Source: Corynebacterium jeikeium (lineage in GTDB: Bacteria; Actinomycetota; Actinomycetes; Mycobacteriales; Mycobacteriaceae). Taken from it: DNA of 64,000 bases. The position numbers were made by a program, and so were the translations under genes. The notes below the pieces were generated by a model that saw only the letters and a list, made by a program, of their open reading frames with translations, was not told the DNA's origin and did not search any database. The DNA is taken from positions 1-64,000 of the forward strand of contig NZ_JFCH01000039.1 of NCBI RefSeq assembly GCF_000738175.1, given 5' to 3'. Shown piece by piece: positions 35,912 through 46,496 of the stretch (position 1 is the first letter of the stretch; each line of letters begins with the position of its first letter).

Positions 35912-37804
35912 GTGTCCACACCCAACGACCGCCGCTCCCCGCGGACGGTTGACTCTAACTCGTGGTTGATCCTGGATACCTCCTTCGCGCGCTTTAACAA
36001 GCGCGTACGCCTTGTGTTCCTAGTCATTTTCCTGACGGTTTTCGCCCTGCTGCTGCGCCTCGCCTGGGTACAACTGGTCGCCGGCCCAACGCTGTCTAAT
36101 CAAGCGCAGCTGCAGCGTACCTCGGTGATTACCGAACCGGCTCTGCGCGGAGGCATTACGGATCGCAATGGCCAGGTGCTGGCCTACACCATGGACGCAC
36201 GCAGCCTCGCTGTGCTCCCGAAGCAGGCCGAAAAGCTCATGCAGGAAAGTTATGAAGAAAATCCCGAGGAGAACCCCGAGCCCAAGCAGCGCATCGAAGA
36301 GATCGCCAAGCGTCTGCCCGAGATGATCAATAAAGAAGGCGACGATATCGAGGAAGACGATATCCGCGACAAACTGACCAGCGATAGAAGTTACGAGGTG
36401 CTGGTGCGCAACGTCGACCCGGACGTTGCTGAAAAGGTTGGCGAGGAGTTCCCCGAGATCACCGTCGAACGCCAGGACCTGCGTCAATACCCCAACGGCG
36501 CGGTGGCGCAGAACATGATCGGCAAGATCAGTACCGATAACCAGGGGCAGTTCGGCCTGGAGCTGTCCCAGGATGCGCGCCTGCAGGGCATCAACGGTTC
36601 GCGCACCGTGGACATTGGAGGCGATGGCTACCAGATTCCGGGCTCCACCCGCGATGTGCACCCGGCCGTCAACGGCGATTCCTATGAGCTGACCATCGAC
36701 CTGGACGCGCAGACCTATGTACAGCAGGCACTGCAACAGGCGCGCGAGAAGTCGGGCGCAAAATCCGCCTCGGCCGTCGTGCTGGATTCGAAGACCGGCG
36801 AGATCATCGCCATGGGCTCTAGCGATTCCATCGACCCGAACGGGGACATCGAAAAGCAGCTGAAGCGCAAGAAGGTCTTCGGCGATCGCGCCACGGCGGA
36901 TTCCTTCGAGCCGGGCTCCGTGGCCAAGATCATGACCGCCGCGGCAGCCATCCAGGAGGGCAAGACCACTCCGGATGAGGTGCTTAAGGTCCCCGGCAGC
37001 ATCGAGATGTCCGGCGTGACAGTGAAGGATGCATGGGACCACGGCGAGGTTCCGTACACCACCACCGGCATCTTCGGTAAGTCCTCGAATGTCGGCACCC
37101 TGATGCTCGCCGAGCGTGTGGGTGAGGACAAGATGTATGACTATTTCCGCAAGTTCGGTGTGGGCCAGACTGCGGGCGTGGGGCTGCCGTATGAAGTTGC
37201 CGGCTACATGCCGGAGCTAAACCAGTGGTCCGGCGGCACTTTCGCTAACTTGCCCATTGGCCAGGGTATGTCCATGAGCCTGCTGCAGATGACCAGTATT
37301 TACCAGGCGCTGGCCAACGATGGCGTGCGTGTGGAGCCCCGACTGATCAACAAGATCACGTCTTCCGACGGTGCAGAGCTGGCTTCCGACCCGGCGAAGG
37401 AGACTCGCGTGGTCTCCCCGGAAACCGCTCGCACGACCGTGGACATGTTCCGCGCGGTGACGCAGAAGGACGAAACCGGAGTTCAGCAGGGCTCTGGTGC
37501 GCCGGCGGCCATCGACGGTTACCAGGTTTCCGGCAAGACGGGCACGGCCCAGCAAGTCGACCCGGACACGGGCGCCTATTCGAACTCCAAGTACTGGATC
37601 AACTTCGCGGGTATCGCACCCGCCGACAAGCCCCGCTTCGTGGTTGGCATCATGCTGGATGACCCCGAGCGCGGTACTGACGGGGGCGCGGGTGGCAGCG
37701 CGGCGCCTCTGTTCCACGACATCATGGCGTGGATGCTCGACCACTACAACGTGCCGCTGTCCAAGGAAGCAGGACCAAAGCTGATGCTGGAGGCAAATCA
37801 ATGA
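35912..37804 (+). CDS. ftsI: Septal peptidoglycan transpeptidase (PBP3/FtsI)
   Basis: Class B penicillin-binding protein that cross-links septal peptidoglycan with FtsW. The 630-residue protein has a short cytoplasmic tail, one membrane helix (VFLVIFLTVFALLLRLAWVQL), a PBP dimerisation domain and the transpeptidase domain with Ser336-Val-Ala-Lys339, KSSN and GKTGTAQQ. I use the GTG with AGGAGGG 8 nt upstream; a GTG 8 codons earlier is in frame but has no ribosome site. Its stop overlaps the murE start (ATGA). Confidence 0.95.
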   Translation: MSTPNDRRSPRTVDSNSWLILDTSFARFNKRVRLVFLVIFLTVFALLLRLAWVQLVAGPTLSNQAQLQRTSVITEPALRGGITDRNGQVLAYTMDARSLAVLPKQAEKLMQESYEENPEENPEPKQRIEEIAKRLPEMINKEGDDIEEDDIRDKLTSDRSYEVLVRNVDPDVAEKVGEEFPEITVERQDLRQYPNGAVAQNMIGKISTDNQGQFGLELSQDARLQGINGSRTVDIGGDGYQIPGSTRDVHPAVNGDSYELTIDLDAQTYVQQALQQAREKSGAKSASAVVLDSKTGEIIAMGSSDSIDPNGDIEKQLKRKKVFGDRATADSFEPGSVAKIMTAAAAIQEGKTTPDEVLKVPGSIEMSGVTVKDAWDHGEVPYTTTGIFGKSSNVGTLMLAERVGEDKMYDYFRKFGVGQTAGVGLPYEVAGYMPELNQWSGGTFANLPIGQGMSMSLLQMTSIYQALANDGVRVEPRLINKITSSDGAELASDPAKETRVVSPETARTTVDMFRAVTQKDETGVQQGSGAPAAIDGYQVSGKTGTAQQVDPDTGAYSNSKYWINFAGIAPADKPRFVVGIMLDDPERGTDGGAGGSAAPLFHDIMAWMLDHYNVPLSKEAGPKLMLEANQ

Positions 37805-39420
37805 CATCGCTGAAGCAGCTCGCCGAAATCTGCGGAGGAACCCTCACCGGCCCCTGGGAGGGTGTGGAGGTGACCTCTGCCGCGATCGGCTCTAATGATG
37901 TGCAGCCGGGCGGCCTTTTCTGTGCTGTTCCTGGTTCGAAGGTCCACGGCGCGACCTTCGCCGCGGATAGCAAGGCGGCCGCCGTTCTTACCGACGCCGC
38001 AGGCCAGCGCATTATTGATGACGCCCCTACGCCGCTACCGTGCATTGTTGTGGACGACGTTCGCGAGTGGATGGGCGCGGTGTCTGCGGAGGTTTATGGC
38101 CACCCGGCACGCCAGCTGAAGACCATTGGCATCACCGGCACGTCTGGTAAGACCACCACCAGCTACCTGGTGGAGAAGGCTCTGCTGGATTCGGGGCTGC
38201 AGGTGGGGCTGATCGGCACCACCGGCACCCGCATCAACGGCCAGCCGATTCCGACCTCGCTGACCACCCCGGAGGCACCCACGCTGCAGGCGCTGCTGGC
38301 GCGCATGGTTGCCGAGGGTGCCACGCACCTGGTGATGGAGGTTTCCAGCCACGCCCTGCAGCTAGGCCGGGTGCGCGGAGTGCACTTCGACGTGGTGGCG
38401 TTTACGAACCTGAGCCAGGACCACCTGGATTTCCACCCGACGATGGAGGACTACTTCCAGGCGAAGGCGCTGCTATTCGAGCGCGTTGAGGACGGGAGGG
38501 TTCCGGGCACCGCTGTGATCTGCTGCGAGGACGAGTGGGGCGAGCGCATGCGCGCCATCGCCGCGAAGCACTCGCCGACCGTGGCGCTGTACCCCCAGGG
38601 CGGTGACCACACGGCCGAAGCAGGCGGCCCGGTATGGTCCATTGCTTCCGCCGAAGTGGCCCCCAGCGGCCGCCAGCACATTCGCCTGGACATCGCAGGC
38701 GGCGCCGAACCCCGCGAGCTGGATTACAGCATCGGCATGGCGGGCTCCTTCAACCAGGCCAACAGCTTGGTGGCGCTGGCCTGCATCGAGGCAGCTACGG
38801 GAGACGCGCTGACCAGCGACAGCGCCGCCGTACAGGCCCTGCAAGACGTGCAGGTGCCCGGCCGCATGCAGCTGGTCGAGGAGGGCCAGGACTTCCTGGC
38901 GATGGTTGATTATGCGCACAAGCCGGGCGCGGTTCAGGCCGTGCTGGGTAGCCTGCACGACTACCTGCCGGATCCGGAAGCCCGCATCGGAATCGTTCTC
39001 GGGGCCGGTGGAAACCGCGATCACGACAAACGCGCGATCATGGGCCGCATCGCCGCGGAGCTGGCCGATGCGGTGTTCGTCACGGATGACAATCCCCGGG
39101 ATGAGGAACCTTCCGCGATTAGGGAGGCTATTTACGCGGGGGCGCGAGAGGGCGTCCAGAAGAAAGAACAAGAACAACCAACAAACGGCGAGACCGTGTG
39201 CGAGATCGTGCCCGACCGTGCAGAGGCAATCGCCGCAGCTGTGGCGTGGGCACGCCCCGGAGACGCGGTGGTCGTGGCCGGTAAGGGGCACGAAAAGGGG
39301 CAGCTGGTGGCCGGCACGATGCACCCCTTCGACGATGTGGAGGAGCTGGCGGCAGCTCTGCAGAACCGGGTGCGGCAAGAGCGCGAGGCAGATAATGGTG
39401 AAGGTAGGCAGAAGCGATGA
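37801..39420 (+). CDS. murE: UDP-MurNAc-tripeptide synthetase (meso-DAP adding)
   Basis: Mur ligase that adds meso-diaminopimelate to UDP-MurNAc-Ala-Glu. The 539 residues include the N-terminal UDP-binding domain, the ATP loop GTSGKTTTSYL (about residue 115) and the DDNPRDEEP motif, whose DNPR marks meso-DAP specificity. The start overlaps ftsI by ATGA and the end overlaps murF by ATGA, so ftsI-murE-murF are translationally coupled. An upstream extension of the frame inside ftsI is not conserved. Confidence 0.95.
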   Translation: MTSLKQLAEICGGTLTGPWEGVEVTSAAIGSNDVQPGGLFCAVPGSKVHGATFAADSKAAAVLTDAAGQRIIDDAPTPLPCIVVDDVREWMGAVSAEVYGHPARQLKTIGITGTSGKTTTSYLVEKALLDSGLQVGLIGTTGTRINGQPIPTSLTTPEAPTLQALLARMVAEGATHLVMEVSSHALQLGRVRGVHFDVVAFTNLSQDHLDFHPTMEDYFQAKALLFERVEDGRVPGTAVICCEDEWGERMRAIAAKHSPTVALYPQGGDHTAEAGGPVWSIASAEVAPSGRQHIRLDIAGGAEPRELDYSIGMAGSFNQANSLVALACIEAATGDALTSDSAAVQALQDVQVPGRMQLVEEGQDFLAMVDYAHKPGAVQAVLGSLHDYLPDPEARIGIVLGAGGNRDHDKRAIMGRIAAELADAVFVTDDNPRDEEPSAIREAIYAGAREGVQKKEQEQPTNGETVCEIVPDRAEAIAAAVAWARPGDAVVVAGKGHEKGQLVAGTMHPFDDVEELAAALQNRVRQEREADNGEGRQKR

Positions 39421-40931
39421 TTGAACTAACAACCCAGAAAATCGCCGAGGTAACGGGCAGCACGCTGATTAACGACGTGGATCCGCAGGCCGTAGTGACC
39501 GGCCCTGCGGAGTTCGATTCGCGCAAGATCACCCCGGGCGCGATCTTCATGGCCTTGCCCGGAGCCCGCGCCGACGGGCACGACTTCGCCGACGCTGCAT
39601 TGCAGAACGGCGCCGCGCTACTGATCGTCGGCCGTCAGGTGGAGCAGCCCGCGCTGCTGGCCGCACCGGTGGAGGTCAACGAGCAGACCTCCAACGCCAC
39701 CGCCTTCGAATTCGACGTGGAAGGCCACGGCGCCGCAGTGCTGGCTGCCGTGGACAAGCTCGCGCGCTACAACACCGACGTACTGGCCGCCGAGGAAGGC
39801 ATGGTCGTCGTCGGCGTTACTGGTTCCGCGGGCAAGACCTCCACTAAGGACCTGATCGGCGCGGTGCTGCGCGAGGCGGGGGAGACCGTCGCCCCGCCCG
39901 GCAGCTTCAACAACGAGATCGGCCTGCCGTACACCGCCCTGCGTGCCAGCCGCGACACGCGCTTTCTCGTCAGTGAGATGTCCGCCCGTGGCGTGGGCCA
40001 CATCCAGCACCTGACGACCGTCACTCCACCGCGCGTGGGCGTGGTGCTGAACGTCGGCAGCGCCCACCTGGGCGAGTTCGGTTCCCGCCAGGCCATCGCG
40101 CAGGCGAAGGGCGAGCTCGTGGAGGCGCTGCCAGCTGCCGCCGACGGGGGCCTGGCCGTGCTGAACGCCGACGACGACAAGGTCGCGGCGATGGATAAGC
40201 GCACCGCGGCGCGCGTCGTGCGTTTTTCCACGGAGGGCGCGACCGGGGCCGCAGGTGTTCCGGCGGATTACTACGCCACCGACATCGAGCTCGATGCCGT
40301 GGCCCGAGCCAGCTTTATGCTGCACCACCCGGCAGGGCAGCCGGTGCGCGTGGAGCTCTCGGTGTTCGGCGCCCACCAGGTCTCGAACGCGCTTGCCGCC
40401 GCGGCGGTTGGTATCGAGTTGGGTATGGACGCCGCCACGGTTGCATCCCTGCTGAGCTCTCACGTCGCCGCCAGCGTGAACCGCATGGACGTGCGCACCC
40501 GCGCATCCGACGGGGTGACGATCATCAACGACTCCTACAACGCCAACCCCGAATCCATGCGCGCGGGAATCGACGCGCTGGCCTATACAGCCAAGGGGCG
40601 CCGCGAGGCGGAAAGCTGGGCTGTACTGGGGCAGATGGGCGAGCTGGGCGAGGACGCAAGCGAAGAGCACGCCGAGCTCGGCCACGTGCTGGCGCAACGG
40701 CGCATCGACCACGCAGTGATCGTGGGCAACGGGGTGAACCAGCGTGCGCTGGCCGACGCCGCCCGAGAGAGCGGAGTGGAAACGCAGGTGGTCGAAAACA
40801 TCGACGGTGCGGTGAACTACCTAGACATGAGTTTGAACCCGCAGGATGTGGTGCTGATCAAGGCATCGTATTCAGACGGACTATGGGCAGTGGCAGAAGG
40901 ACTGCTCATCGGCGAGGACCAAGGAGCTTAA
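39417..40931 (+). CDS. murF: UDP-MurNAc-pentapeptide synthetase
   Basis: Adds D-Ala-D-Ala to the UDP-MurNAc-tripeptide in the last cytoplasmic precursor step. The 504-residue protein has the ATP loop [24 protein letters not shown] and the [11 protein letters not shown] motif typical of MurF. ATGA overlap with murE; mraY begins 7 bp after its stop. Confidence 0.95.
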   Translation: MIELTTQKIAEVTGSTLINDVDPQAVVTGPAEFDSRKITPGAIFMALPGARADGHDFADAALQNGAALLIVGRQVEQPALLAAPVEVNEQTSNATAFEFDVEGHGAAVLAAVDKLARYNTDVLAAEEGMVVVGVTGSAGKTSTKDLIGAVLREAGETVAPPGSFNNEIGLPYTALRASRDTRFLVSEMSARGVGHIQHLTTVTPPRVGVVLNVGSAHLGEFGSRQAIAQAKGELVEALPAAADGGLAVLNADDDKVAAMDKRTAARVVRFSTEGATGAAGVPADYYATDIELDAVARASFMLHHPAGQPVRVELSVFGAHQVSNALAAAAVGIELGMDAATVASLLSSHVAASVNRMDVRTRASDGVTIINDSYNANPESMRAGIDALAYTAKGRREAESWAVLGQMGELGEDASEEHAELGHVLAQRRIDHAVIVGNGVNQRALADAARESGVETQVVENIDGAVNYLDMSLNPQDVVLIKASYSDGLWAVAEGLLIGEDQGA

Positions 40932-40938
40932 CAATCCC

Positions 40939-42039
40939 ATGTTGCAAATCTTTATCGCAGGTGCGGTCGCTTTCCTTGTGTCCGTACTGCTGACTCCGGT
41001 GCTGATCCGTTGGTTCTCTGCCGAAGGACTGGGGCAAGAGATCCGCGAGGAGGGGCCGAAGTCGCACTTCAAGAAGCGCGGTACCCCGACCATGGGCGGC
41101 ATCGCCGTGCTGGCGGGCATCGTGTTCGGCTACCTGGTGGCCGTGCTCGTGGGGCTAGTAACCACCGGCGCTGGGCCGGGCGTAAGCGGCTGGCTGGTGC
41201 TCGGGCTGACCTTGGCCCTGGGCGGGCTGGGCTTCGCCGATGACTACATCAAGCTGGTGAAGGGGCGGAACCTGGGCCTGAACGCGAAGGCGAAGCTCGT
41301 CGGGCAGCTGGTTACCGCGATTGTCTTTGGCCTGCTGATCCTGCAGTTCCCGAACGCGCACGGACTCACCCCGGGCTCCACGCACCTGTCGTTCGTCCGC
41401 GATATTGCGACGTTCGACATCGCCCTCGGGCCGGCCATCGTGGGCATGGTTCTGTTCTTGATCTTCATCTACTTGGTGATTTCCGCCTGGTCCAACGCAG
41501 TGAACCTGACCGACGGCCTGGATGGCCTGGCAAGTGGCGTGACCGCGATGGTGATGGGCACCTACGTGCTGATCACCTTCTGGCAGTTCCGCAACTCCTG
41601 CACTGTCAGCGCAGAAGCCGCCTGCTATACGGTGCGCGATCCGTTGGACCTGTCGATGCTCGCCTCCGCTGGCCTGGGCGCCTGCCTGGGCTTCCTGTGG
41701 TGGAACGCGGCCCCGGCGAAGATCTTCATGGGCGATACCGGCTCGCTGGCTCTGGGTGGCCTGGTGGCCGGACTGTCTGTGACGACTCAGACCGAGCTGC
41801 TGATGATCTTGGTCGGCATCATCTTCGTCATCGAGGCCGCGTCCGTGGTGATCCAGGTGGTCTCCTTCAAGGCCACCGGCAAGCGCGTGTTCCGCATGGC
41901 ACCGATCCACCACCACTTCGAGAACAAGGGGTGGGCGGAGACCACCGTCGTTATCCGCTTCTGGCTGCTCGCCTCGCTGGCGGCGATGTCCGGCTTCGCC
42001 ATCTTCTATGCGGAGTGGCTCAACGGCGCCAGCTTCTAG
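40939..42039 (+). CDS. mraY: Phospho-MurNAc-pentapeptide translocase (lipid I synthase)
   Basis: Integral membrane enzyme (about ten helices, 366 residues) that transfers phospho-MurNAc-pentapeptide to undecaprenyl phosphate. Conserved parts: [10 protein letters not shown] near the N-terminus, GFADDYIK with the Asp pair, [12 protein letters not shown], the [13 protein letters not shown] loop and the PIHHHFE motif. AGGAGC lies upstream of the ATG. Confidence 0.95.
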   Translation: MLQIFIAGAVAFLVSVLLTPVLIRWFSAEGLGQEIREEGPKSHFKKRGTPTMGGIAVLAGIVFGYLVAVLVGLVTTGAGPGVSGWLVLGLTLALGGLGFADDYIKLVKGRNLGLNAKAKLVGQLVTAIVFGLLILQFPNAHGLTPGSTHLSFVRDIATFDIALGPAIVGMVLFLIFIYLVISAWSNAVNLTDGLDGLASGVTAMVMGTYVLITFWQFRNSCTVSAEAACYTVRDPLDLSMLASAGLGACLGFLWWNAAPAKIFMGDTGSLALGGLVAGLSVTTQTELLMILVGIIFVIEAASVVIQVVSFKATGKRVFRMAPIHHHFENKGWAETTVVIRFWLLASLAAMSGFAIFYAEWLNGASF

Positions 42040-42099
42040 ACCTGCCGGTGGCAGGCCCACAAACCCACAATTCGCTAGCAATGTAAGGACGACCCAGCC

Positions 42100-43644
42100 G
42101 TGGAATCGACACACGCACTTCAACCGGTAGATGCCCTAGAAACCATGCGCACCCAGACCGTTCTGGTCGCAGGTGCGGGCGTGGCCGGGCGGGGTGTGAT
42201 CTCCATGCTCTGCGCCCTCGGCGCGCGGTCGGTCCTGGTTGCAGACGACAATGCGCAGGCACTTGGCCACATTGCCGACGATGGAAATACAGAGCTGCGG
42301 TTACTAAGTGTTTCCGAGGCGATCGCGACCCTCGACGACCTGGCGCCGCGACTCGTCGTGACCTCCCCGGGCTGGAAGCCCGAATCCCCGCTGCTGGCCC
42401 GCGCTGCTGAGCTGGGCATTCCCGTGATTGGGGATATCGCCGCAGCCTGGCTAGCCGACCAGGCTGGAGCCTTCGGCGAGCCCCGTACGTGGCTGGCGGT
42501 GACGGGAACGAACGGTAAGACCACTACCACGGCGATGCTAACCTCCATGCTGATCGCCGACGGGCGCGCTGCCCTGGCCGTGGGCAACATCGGCATCGCT
42601 CCTTCCGCCGCGCTGGCCGCCCAGCACCGTGGCGAGCCCCGTTCCGATATATTCGTCGCCGAGGTGTCCAGCTTCCAGCTGCACTGGGCGCCCATGTTCG
42701 AGCCCGCCGTCGGTTGCATTCTGAACCTCGCCGAAGACCACCTGGATTGGCACGGCAGTTACGAAAACTATTGCGCAGACAAGGCACACGTCTTGACTGC
42801 CGAGGTGTCTGTCCTGGCTCTGGACGACTCAGACGTTGTCGCTACTGCACGCGCCCGCCAGGTCGCGGCGCGCCGTGGGTACACGATTCACGACCCTGAG
42901 AAGGTGGCGTCACAAAACACAGAACGAGTAGTCGGGGTGCGCGACGGGCGGCTGATCGAGGTTGTCCTCGGCGCCCCGAGCCAAACCACAGACCTCGCTC
43001 CGGCGCAGGGGATTAGCCCTCCCGGACCCGCGGGGCTTGCCGATGCCGCGGCGAGTGCGGCGATGGCGCGTGCGCTGGGCGTGGCTCCAGCGGCCATCGA
43101 AGCCGCGTTGGCTGGCTTTCAGGTGCAGGCACACCGCGGGCAAGTTGTGCTGGAGCACGGAGGCGTTACCTGGATCGATAATTCGAAGGCCACCAACCCG
43201 CACGCCGCAGAGGCCGCGCTGCGGGGCCAGCGCAACGTGATCTGGGTTGCCGGCGGGCAGCTGAAGGGTGCCGCGGTCGACGGGCTGATCCGGGCGATCG
43301 GCGGTGCCCTTAAGGCAGTGGTGGCACTGGGCGTGGATCGCGCGGAGCTCGTCGCGGAGGTGTCGCGGCAGCTGCCCGAACTGCCGGTCACTGTTATTGA
43401 CGCCACCGATCCAGAAGAAGCGATGCGTGCCGTCGCCCGGGTCACCCATGGGTTGGCGCAACCCGGCGACAGCGTGGTGCTGGCCCCGGCGGCAGCGTCG
43501 CTGGATATGTACACCGGTATGGGCCAGCGTGGCGACCTGTTCGCCCAGTATGCGGTGGCATATGCTGGGGCCGATGCGGCCGAACAAAAGGCGCAAGAGA
43601 CGCATAAGGCCCAAGAGACTCAAGAAACACAGGAAAGGGGATAG
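42100..43644 (+). CDS. murD: UDP-MurNAc-L-Ala:D-Glu ligase
   Basis: Adds D-glutamate to UDP-MurNAc-Ala. The 514 residues show the Rossmann-like N-terminus (VLVAGAGVAGRGV), the ATP loop VTGTNGKTTTT, NLAEDHLDWHG and WIDNSKATNPHA near residue 365, all MurD marks. The GTG start has a GTAAGGACG ribosome-like site; an ATG 15 codons further in would still leave the whole conserved part. The C-terminal 25 residues are a Gln/Glu/Thr-rich tail (AQETHKAQETQET). Confidence 0.95.
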   Translation: MESTHALQPVDALETMRTQTVLVAGAGVAGRGVISMLCALGARSVLVADDNAQALGHIADDGNTELRLLSVSEAIATLDDLAPRLVVTSPGWKPESPLLARAAELGIPVIGDIAAAWLADQAGAFGEPRTWLAVTGTNGKTTTTAMLTSMLIADGRAALAVGNIGIAPSAALAAQHRGEPRSDIFVAEVSSFQLHWAPMFEPAVGCILNLAEDHLDWHGSYENYCADKAHVLTAEVSVLALDDSDVVATARARQVAARRGYTIHDPEKVASQNTERVVGVRDGRLIEVVLGAPSQTTDLAPAQGISPPGPAGLADAAASAAMARALGVAPAAIEAALAGFQVQAHRGQVVLEHGGVTWIDNSKATNPHAAEAALRGQRNVIWVAGGQLKGAAVDGLIRAIGGALKAVVALGVDRAELVAEVSRQLPELPVTVIDATDPEEAMRAVARVTHGLAQPGDSVVLAPAAASLDMYTGMGQRGDLFAQYAVAYAGADAAEQKAQETHKAQETQETQERG

Positions 43645-43651
43645 GCGCGCG

Positions 43652-45319
43652 ATGTCCACTCCGACGTCCAATTCGAAGCGCCGGCGCATCCCCGGCGCAG
43701 GGGAGACCAGCCCGCACGGTAAGCGACCCGAGCCGGAGCGTACGTCCGCGAGCCAGGAATCTGGCGCCGAGCGCGGCCTGGCATCTCTGCACCGCAAGTT
43801 CACCGCGCAGCTGGCCACCCCGCAGCTAAACTACAAGGTGCTGTTGGTCGTCACGGCGTGCCTGACCATCCTGGGGCTCGTCATGGTGCTGTCGTCGTCG
43901 ATGGTGACTTCCTACGCCAGCGGCGCGAGCGTCTTTGGTGAGTTTATTAAGCAGGCCGTGGTCGTATTCCTCGGATTGGTGGCTATGTGGGTGGCGCTAC
44001 GGATGCGCCCGGAGACGATCCGCAAGTATTCCCCGTGGCTGTTGGTAATTGCGATTGCGATGCTGATAGCGGTGCTGATCCCCGGCGTTGGTATCGGTGG
44101 CGAAGAAGTCGGTTCGAACTCGTGGATCCGTATTGGCCCCGTTGGCGTGCAGCCCTCTGAGGTGGCGAAGTTAGCGCTGGCGGTGTGGGGCGCAGCGACC
44201 GTTTCTTACCGAGCACGCGCCACGCAGCGCCTTAACACCGGCCTCGGTGCATTCTTGGCCGTAAGCACTGCGATCGTGATGCTGGTGCTGTTACAGAAGG
44301 ACCTCGGCATGATGTTCTCTGTGGGCATCGTGGTCGCCGCGCTCATTATCTTCGCCGGCGTTAGCCGTCGAGTGATCACCTGGGTGCTGGGGGCAGTCGC
44401 GGTGCTGGGCGTGTTTGCGATCACCCGTCAGAGCTTCCGCGGTGATCGTATTAAGACGTGGAAGGACGCCCTGACGCTGAACTTCAGCGAGTCCACGACC
44501 CAAGGTGCGGCCTACCATTCCCACCAGGGCATTTTGTCTCTGTCTGACGGTGGGATGTTCGGCGTCGGTTTGGGACAGTCCCGAGCAAAGTGGTTCTACC
44601 TGCCAGAAGCAAAGAATGATTTTATTTTTGCCATTGTGGGCGAGGAACTTGGGCTTCTTGGTGCACTCTTCGTTGTGTTCCTGTTTGGAATGCTGGCCTG
44701 GTTCGGGATTCGCACAGCCCTGGCGCAAAAGGATCCTTTCCTACGGCTGCTGGCGGCAACTCTGACCATCGGTATTTCCGTGCAGGCTTTCTTCAACATG
44801 GGCTACGTTGTGGGCCTGCTGCCGGTGACGGGTATCCAGCTGCCGCTGATCTCCGCCGGTGGTTCGTCGGCGATCATCACCCTCATTTCTATGGGGCTGT
44901 TGTGCAACTGCGCCCGCAACGAGCCGGAGACGGTCTCCTCCATGCAGCACGAAGGGCGTCCACTCATCGACCGCATCCTTCTGCTGCCGGAGCCGCAGGG
45001 CTACAAGGCGGGCGAGCAGCGCCGAAATGAGCGCCGCGAGACGGCCTATAGCTACGGCGAGCCGGTTACCCGGCAGCGGGCGAGCGCTGGCCGGGGGAGC
45101 CAGGACGTCCGCCGCGAACGCGACCGGGTGGAACAGTCCATCCGCCGCGTCGGCGGTGAGTCGCGTCTGCGTGGCTACGATGGAGTGCGAAGGCAAGACC
45201 TGCCGCCCACCGCGACACCGAAACCGATCCCGCGTAGCCGCCACAGCGCGGACGCGGCGGGGCGGCCAAAGGCGCGCAAGACTCGCAGAACTATCGATAA
45301 CCGACACAGGAGGCGCTAG
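43652..45319 (+). CDS. ftsW: Septal peptidoglycan glycosyltransferase FtsW
   Basis: SEDS-family polymerase that makes septal glycan strands together with FtsI. The 555 residues comprise a 65-residue polar N-tail, about ten helices and a long basic C-tail of about 130 residues, typical of actinobacterial FtsW. Conserved: [46 protein letters not shown] start at the ATG 7 bp after murD with AGGAAAGGGG upstream; the frame stays open further upstream inside murD but that part is a shadow. Confidence 0.94.
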   Translation: MSTPTSNSKRRRIPGAGETSPHGKRPEPERTSASQESGAERGLASLHRKFTAQLATPQLNYKVLLVVTACLTILGLVMVLSSSMVTSYASGASVFGEFIKQAVVVFLGLVAMWVALRMRPETIRKYSPWLLVIAIAMLIAVLIPGVGIGGEEVGSNSWIRIGPVGVQPSEVAKLALAVWGAATVSYRARATQRLNTGLGAFLAVSTAIVMLVLLQKDLGMMFSVGIVVAALIIFAGVSRRVITWVLGAVAVLGVFAITRQSFRGDRIKTWKDALTLNFSESTTQGAAYHSHQGILSLSDGGMFGVGLGQSRAKWFYLPEAKNDFIFAIVGEELGLLGALFVVFLFGMLAWFGIRTALAQKDPFLRLLAATLTIGISVQAFFNMGYVVGLLPVTGIQLPLISAGGSSAIITLISMGLLCNCARNEPETVSSMQHEGRPLIDRILLLPEPQGYKAGEQRRNERRETAYSYGEPVTRQRASAGRGSQDVRRERDRVEQSIRRVGGESRLRGYDGVRRQDLPPTATPKPIPRSRHSADAAGRPKARKTRRTIDNRHRRR

Positions 45320-45324
45320 CCAAA

Positions 45325-46437
45325 GTGAACCCGAAGCCAGAAGCCGACCGGAAGCTATCAGTCGTCGTTGCCGGCGGCGGAACGGCCGGGCACATTGAAC
45401 CCGCCATGGCCGTGGCAGAGGCAGTTCGCGCGCAGCGCCCAGACGCGCGCATCACCGCGCTGGGTACTACCCGTGGCCTGGAGACCACCCTGGTGCCGGC
45501 GCGCGGTTTCGACCTGGAGCTGATCCCGCCAGTGCCGGTGCCGCGCAAGGTAAACAAGGACCTGGCCACGCTGCCGCTGCGCCTGCGCAAGGCTCTGAAG
45601 GAGACGAAGCGGGTACTGCGCGAGGTGGAAGCCGACGTGGTTATCGGCTTCGGCGGCTACGTTTCCGCCCCGGCCTACCTGGCCGCACGCTCCCTCAAGA
45701 TTCCCTTCTTCGTCCACGAGGCCAATGCCCGCGCGGGCGTGGCCAACAAGCTGGGCGTGAAGCTGGGCGGCACCGGCCTGGCCGCGGTCGAGGATTCCGG
45801 CCTGGATGCCGAGATTGTGGGCATCCCCGTGCGTGAATCCGTGCTGAAGATGGATCGCAAGGCCCTGCGTGCGGAGGGCCGCGAGTTCTTCGGCGTGGAT
45901 CCGGAGGCCCCGCTGCTGCTGGTGACCGGTGGTTCCCAGGGCGCACGCAGCATCAACAACGCAGTGGTGGATGCGGCGAAGACCCTGCAGGACGCGGGCA
46001 TTGGGGTGCTGCACGCGTACGGCAAGAAGAACGAGATTGAGTTGCCCACAGCGGTGAAGGAAGGCAAGCCCCCGTACGTGGCCGTCCCGTACATCGAGCG
46101 CATGGACCTGGCTCTCGCCGCCGCGGATGCGATCTTGTGCCGCTCGGGCGCAATGACCGTCGCCGAGGTCTCCGCCGTCGGCCTGCCGGGAATCTACGTG
46201 CCGCTGCCGCACGGTAACGGCGAGCAGGAGCTCAATGTCCGCCCGATCACCCACGCCGGTGGCGGGGTGATCATCAAGGATGCCGAGCTCACCGGCCACC
46301 GCGTTTCCCAGGAAGTCATCCCGTTGCTGCGCGACGAAACCCGCTGGCACGCCGCTAGCCTGGCAACGCTGGCCGCAGGCCACAGGGACGCTGCCGAGAA
46401 GATCGCCGAAAAGATCATCGCAGCAGCCGAAGCGTAG
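45325..46437 (+). CDS. murG: Lipid II synthase (GlcNAc transferase)
   Basis: Transfers GlcNAc from UDP-GlcNAc to lipid I at the inner face of the membrane. The 370-residue GT-B protein has the N-terminal loop [20 protein letters not shown] (family GGTGGH form, here GGTAGH), [25 protein letters not shown] and the donor-site [10 protein letters not shown]. The GTG is 5 bp after the ftsW stop, with AGGAGG 11 nt upstream. Confidence 0.95.
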   Translation: MNPKPEADRKLSVVVAGGGTAGHIEPAMAVAEAVRAQRPDARITALGTTRGLETTLVPARGFDLELIPPVPVPRKVNKDLATLPLRLRKALKETKRVLREVEADVVIGFGGYVSAPAYLAARSLKIPFFVHEANARAGVANKLGVKLGGTGLAAVEDSGLDAEIVGIPVRESVLKMDRKALRAEGREFFGVDPEAPLLLVTGGSQGARSINNAVVDAAKTLQDAGIGVLHAYGKKNEIELPTAVKEGKPPYVAVPYIERMDLALAAADAILCRSGAMTVAEVSAVGLPGIYVPLPHGNGEQELNVRPITHAGGGVIIKDAELTGHRVSQEVIPLLRDETRWHAASLATLAAGHRDAAEKIAEKIIAAAEA

Positions 46438-46496
46438 CCCTAGCCCCATAACAAATTCTTTGTCCCCCTCCTTCCAGAAAGGCAACTTCTTCCACG

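Noticed and set aside
37729..37800. Upstream extension of murE into ftsI
   Set aside because: The conserved MurE start follows the ATGA overlap; the extra 24 codons are in the ftsI coding region.
42120..42719. Frames antisense to murD and similar overlaps in the dcw cluster
   Set aside because: All are covered by Mur and Fts genes with clear motifs.
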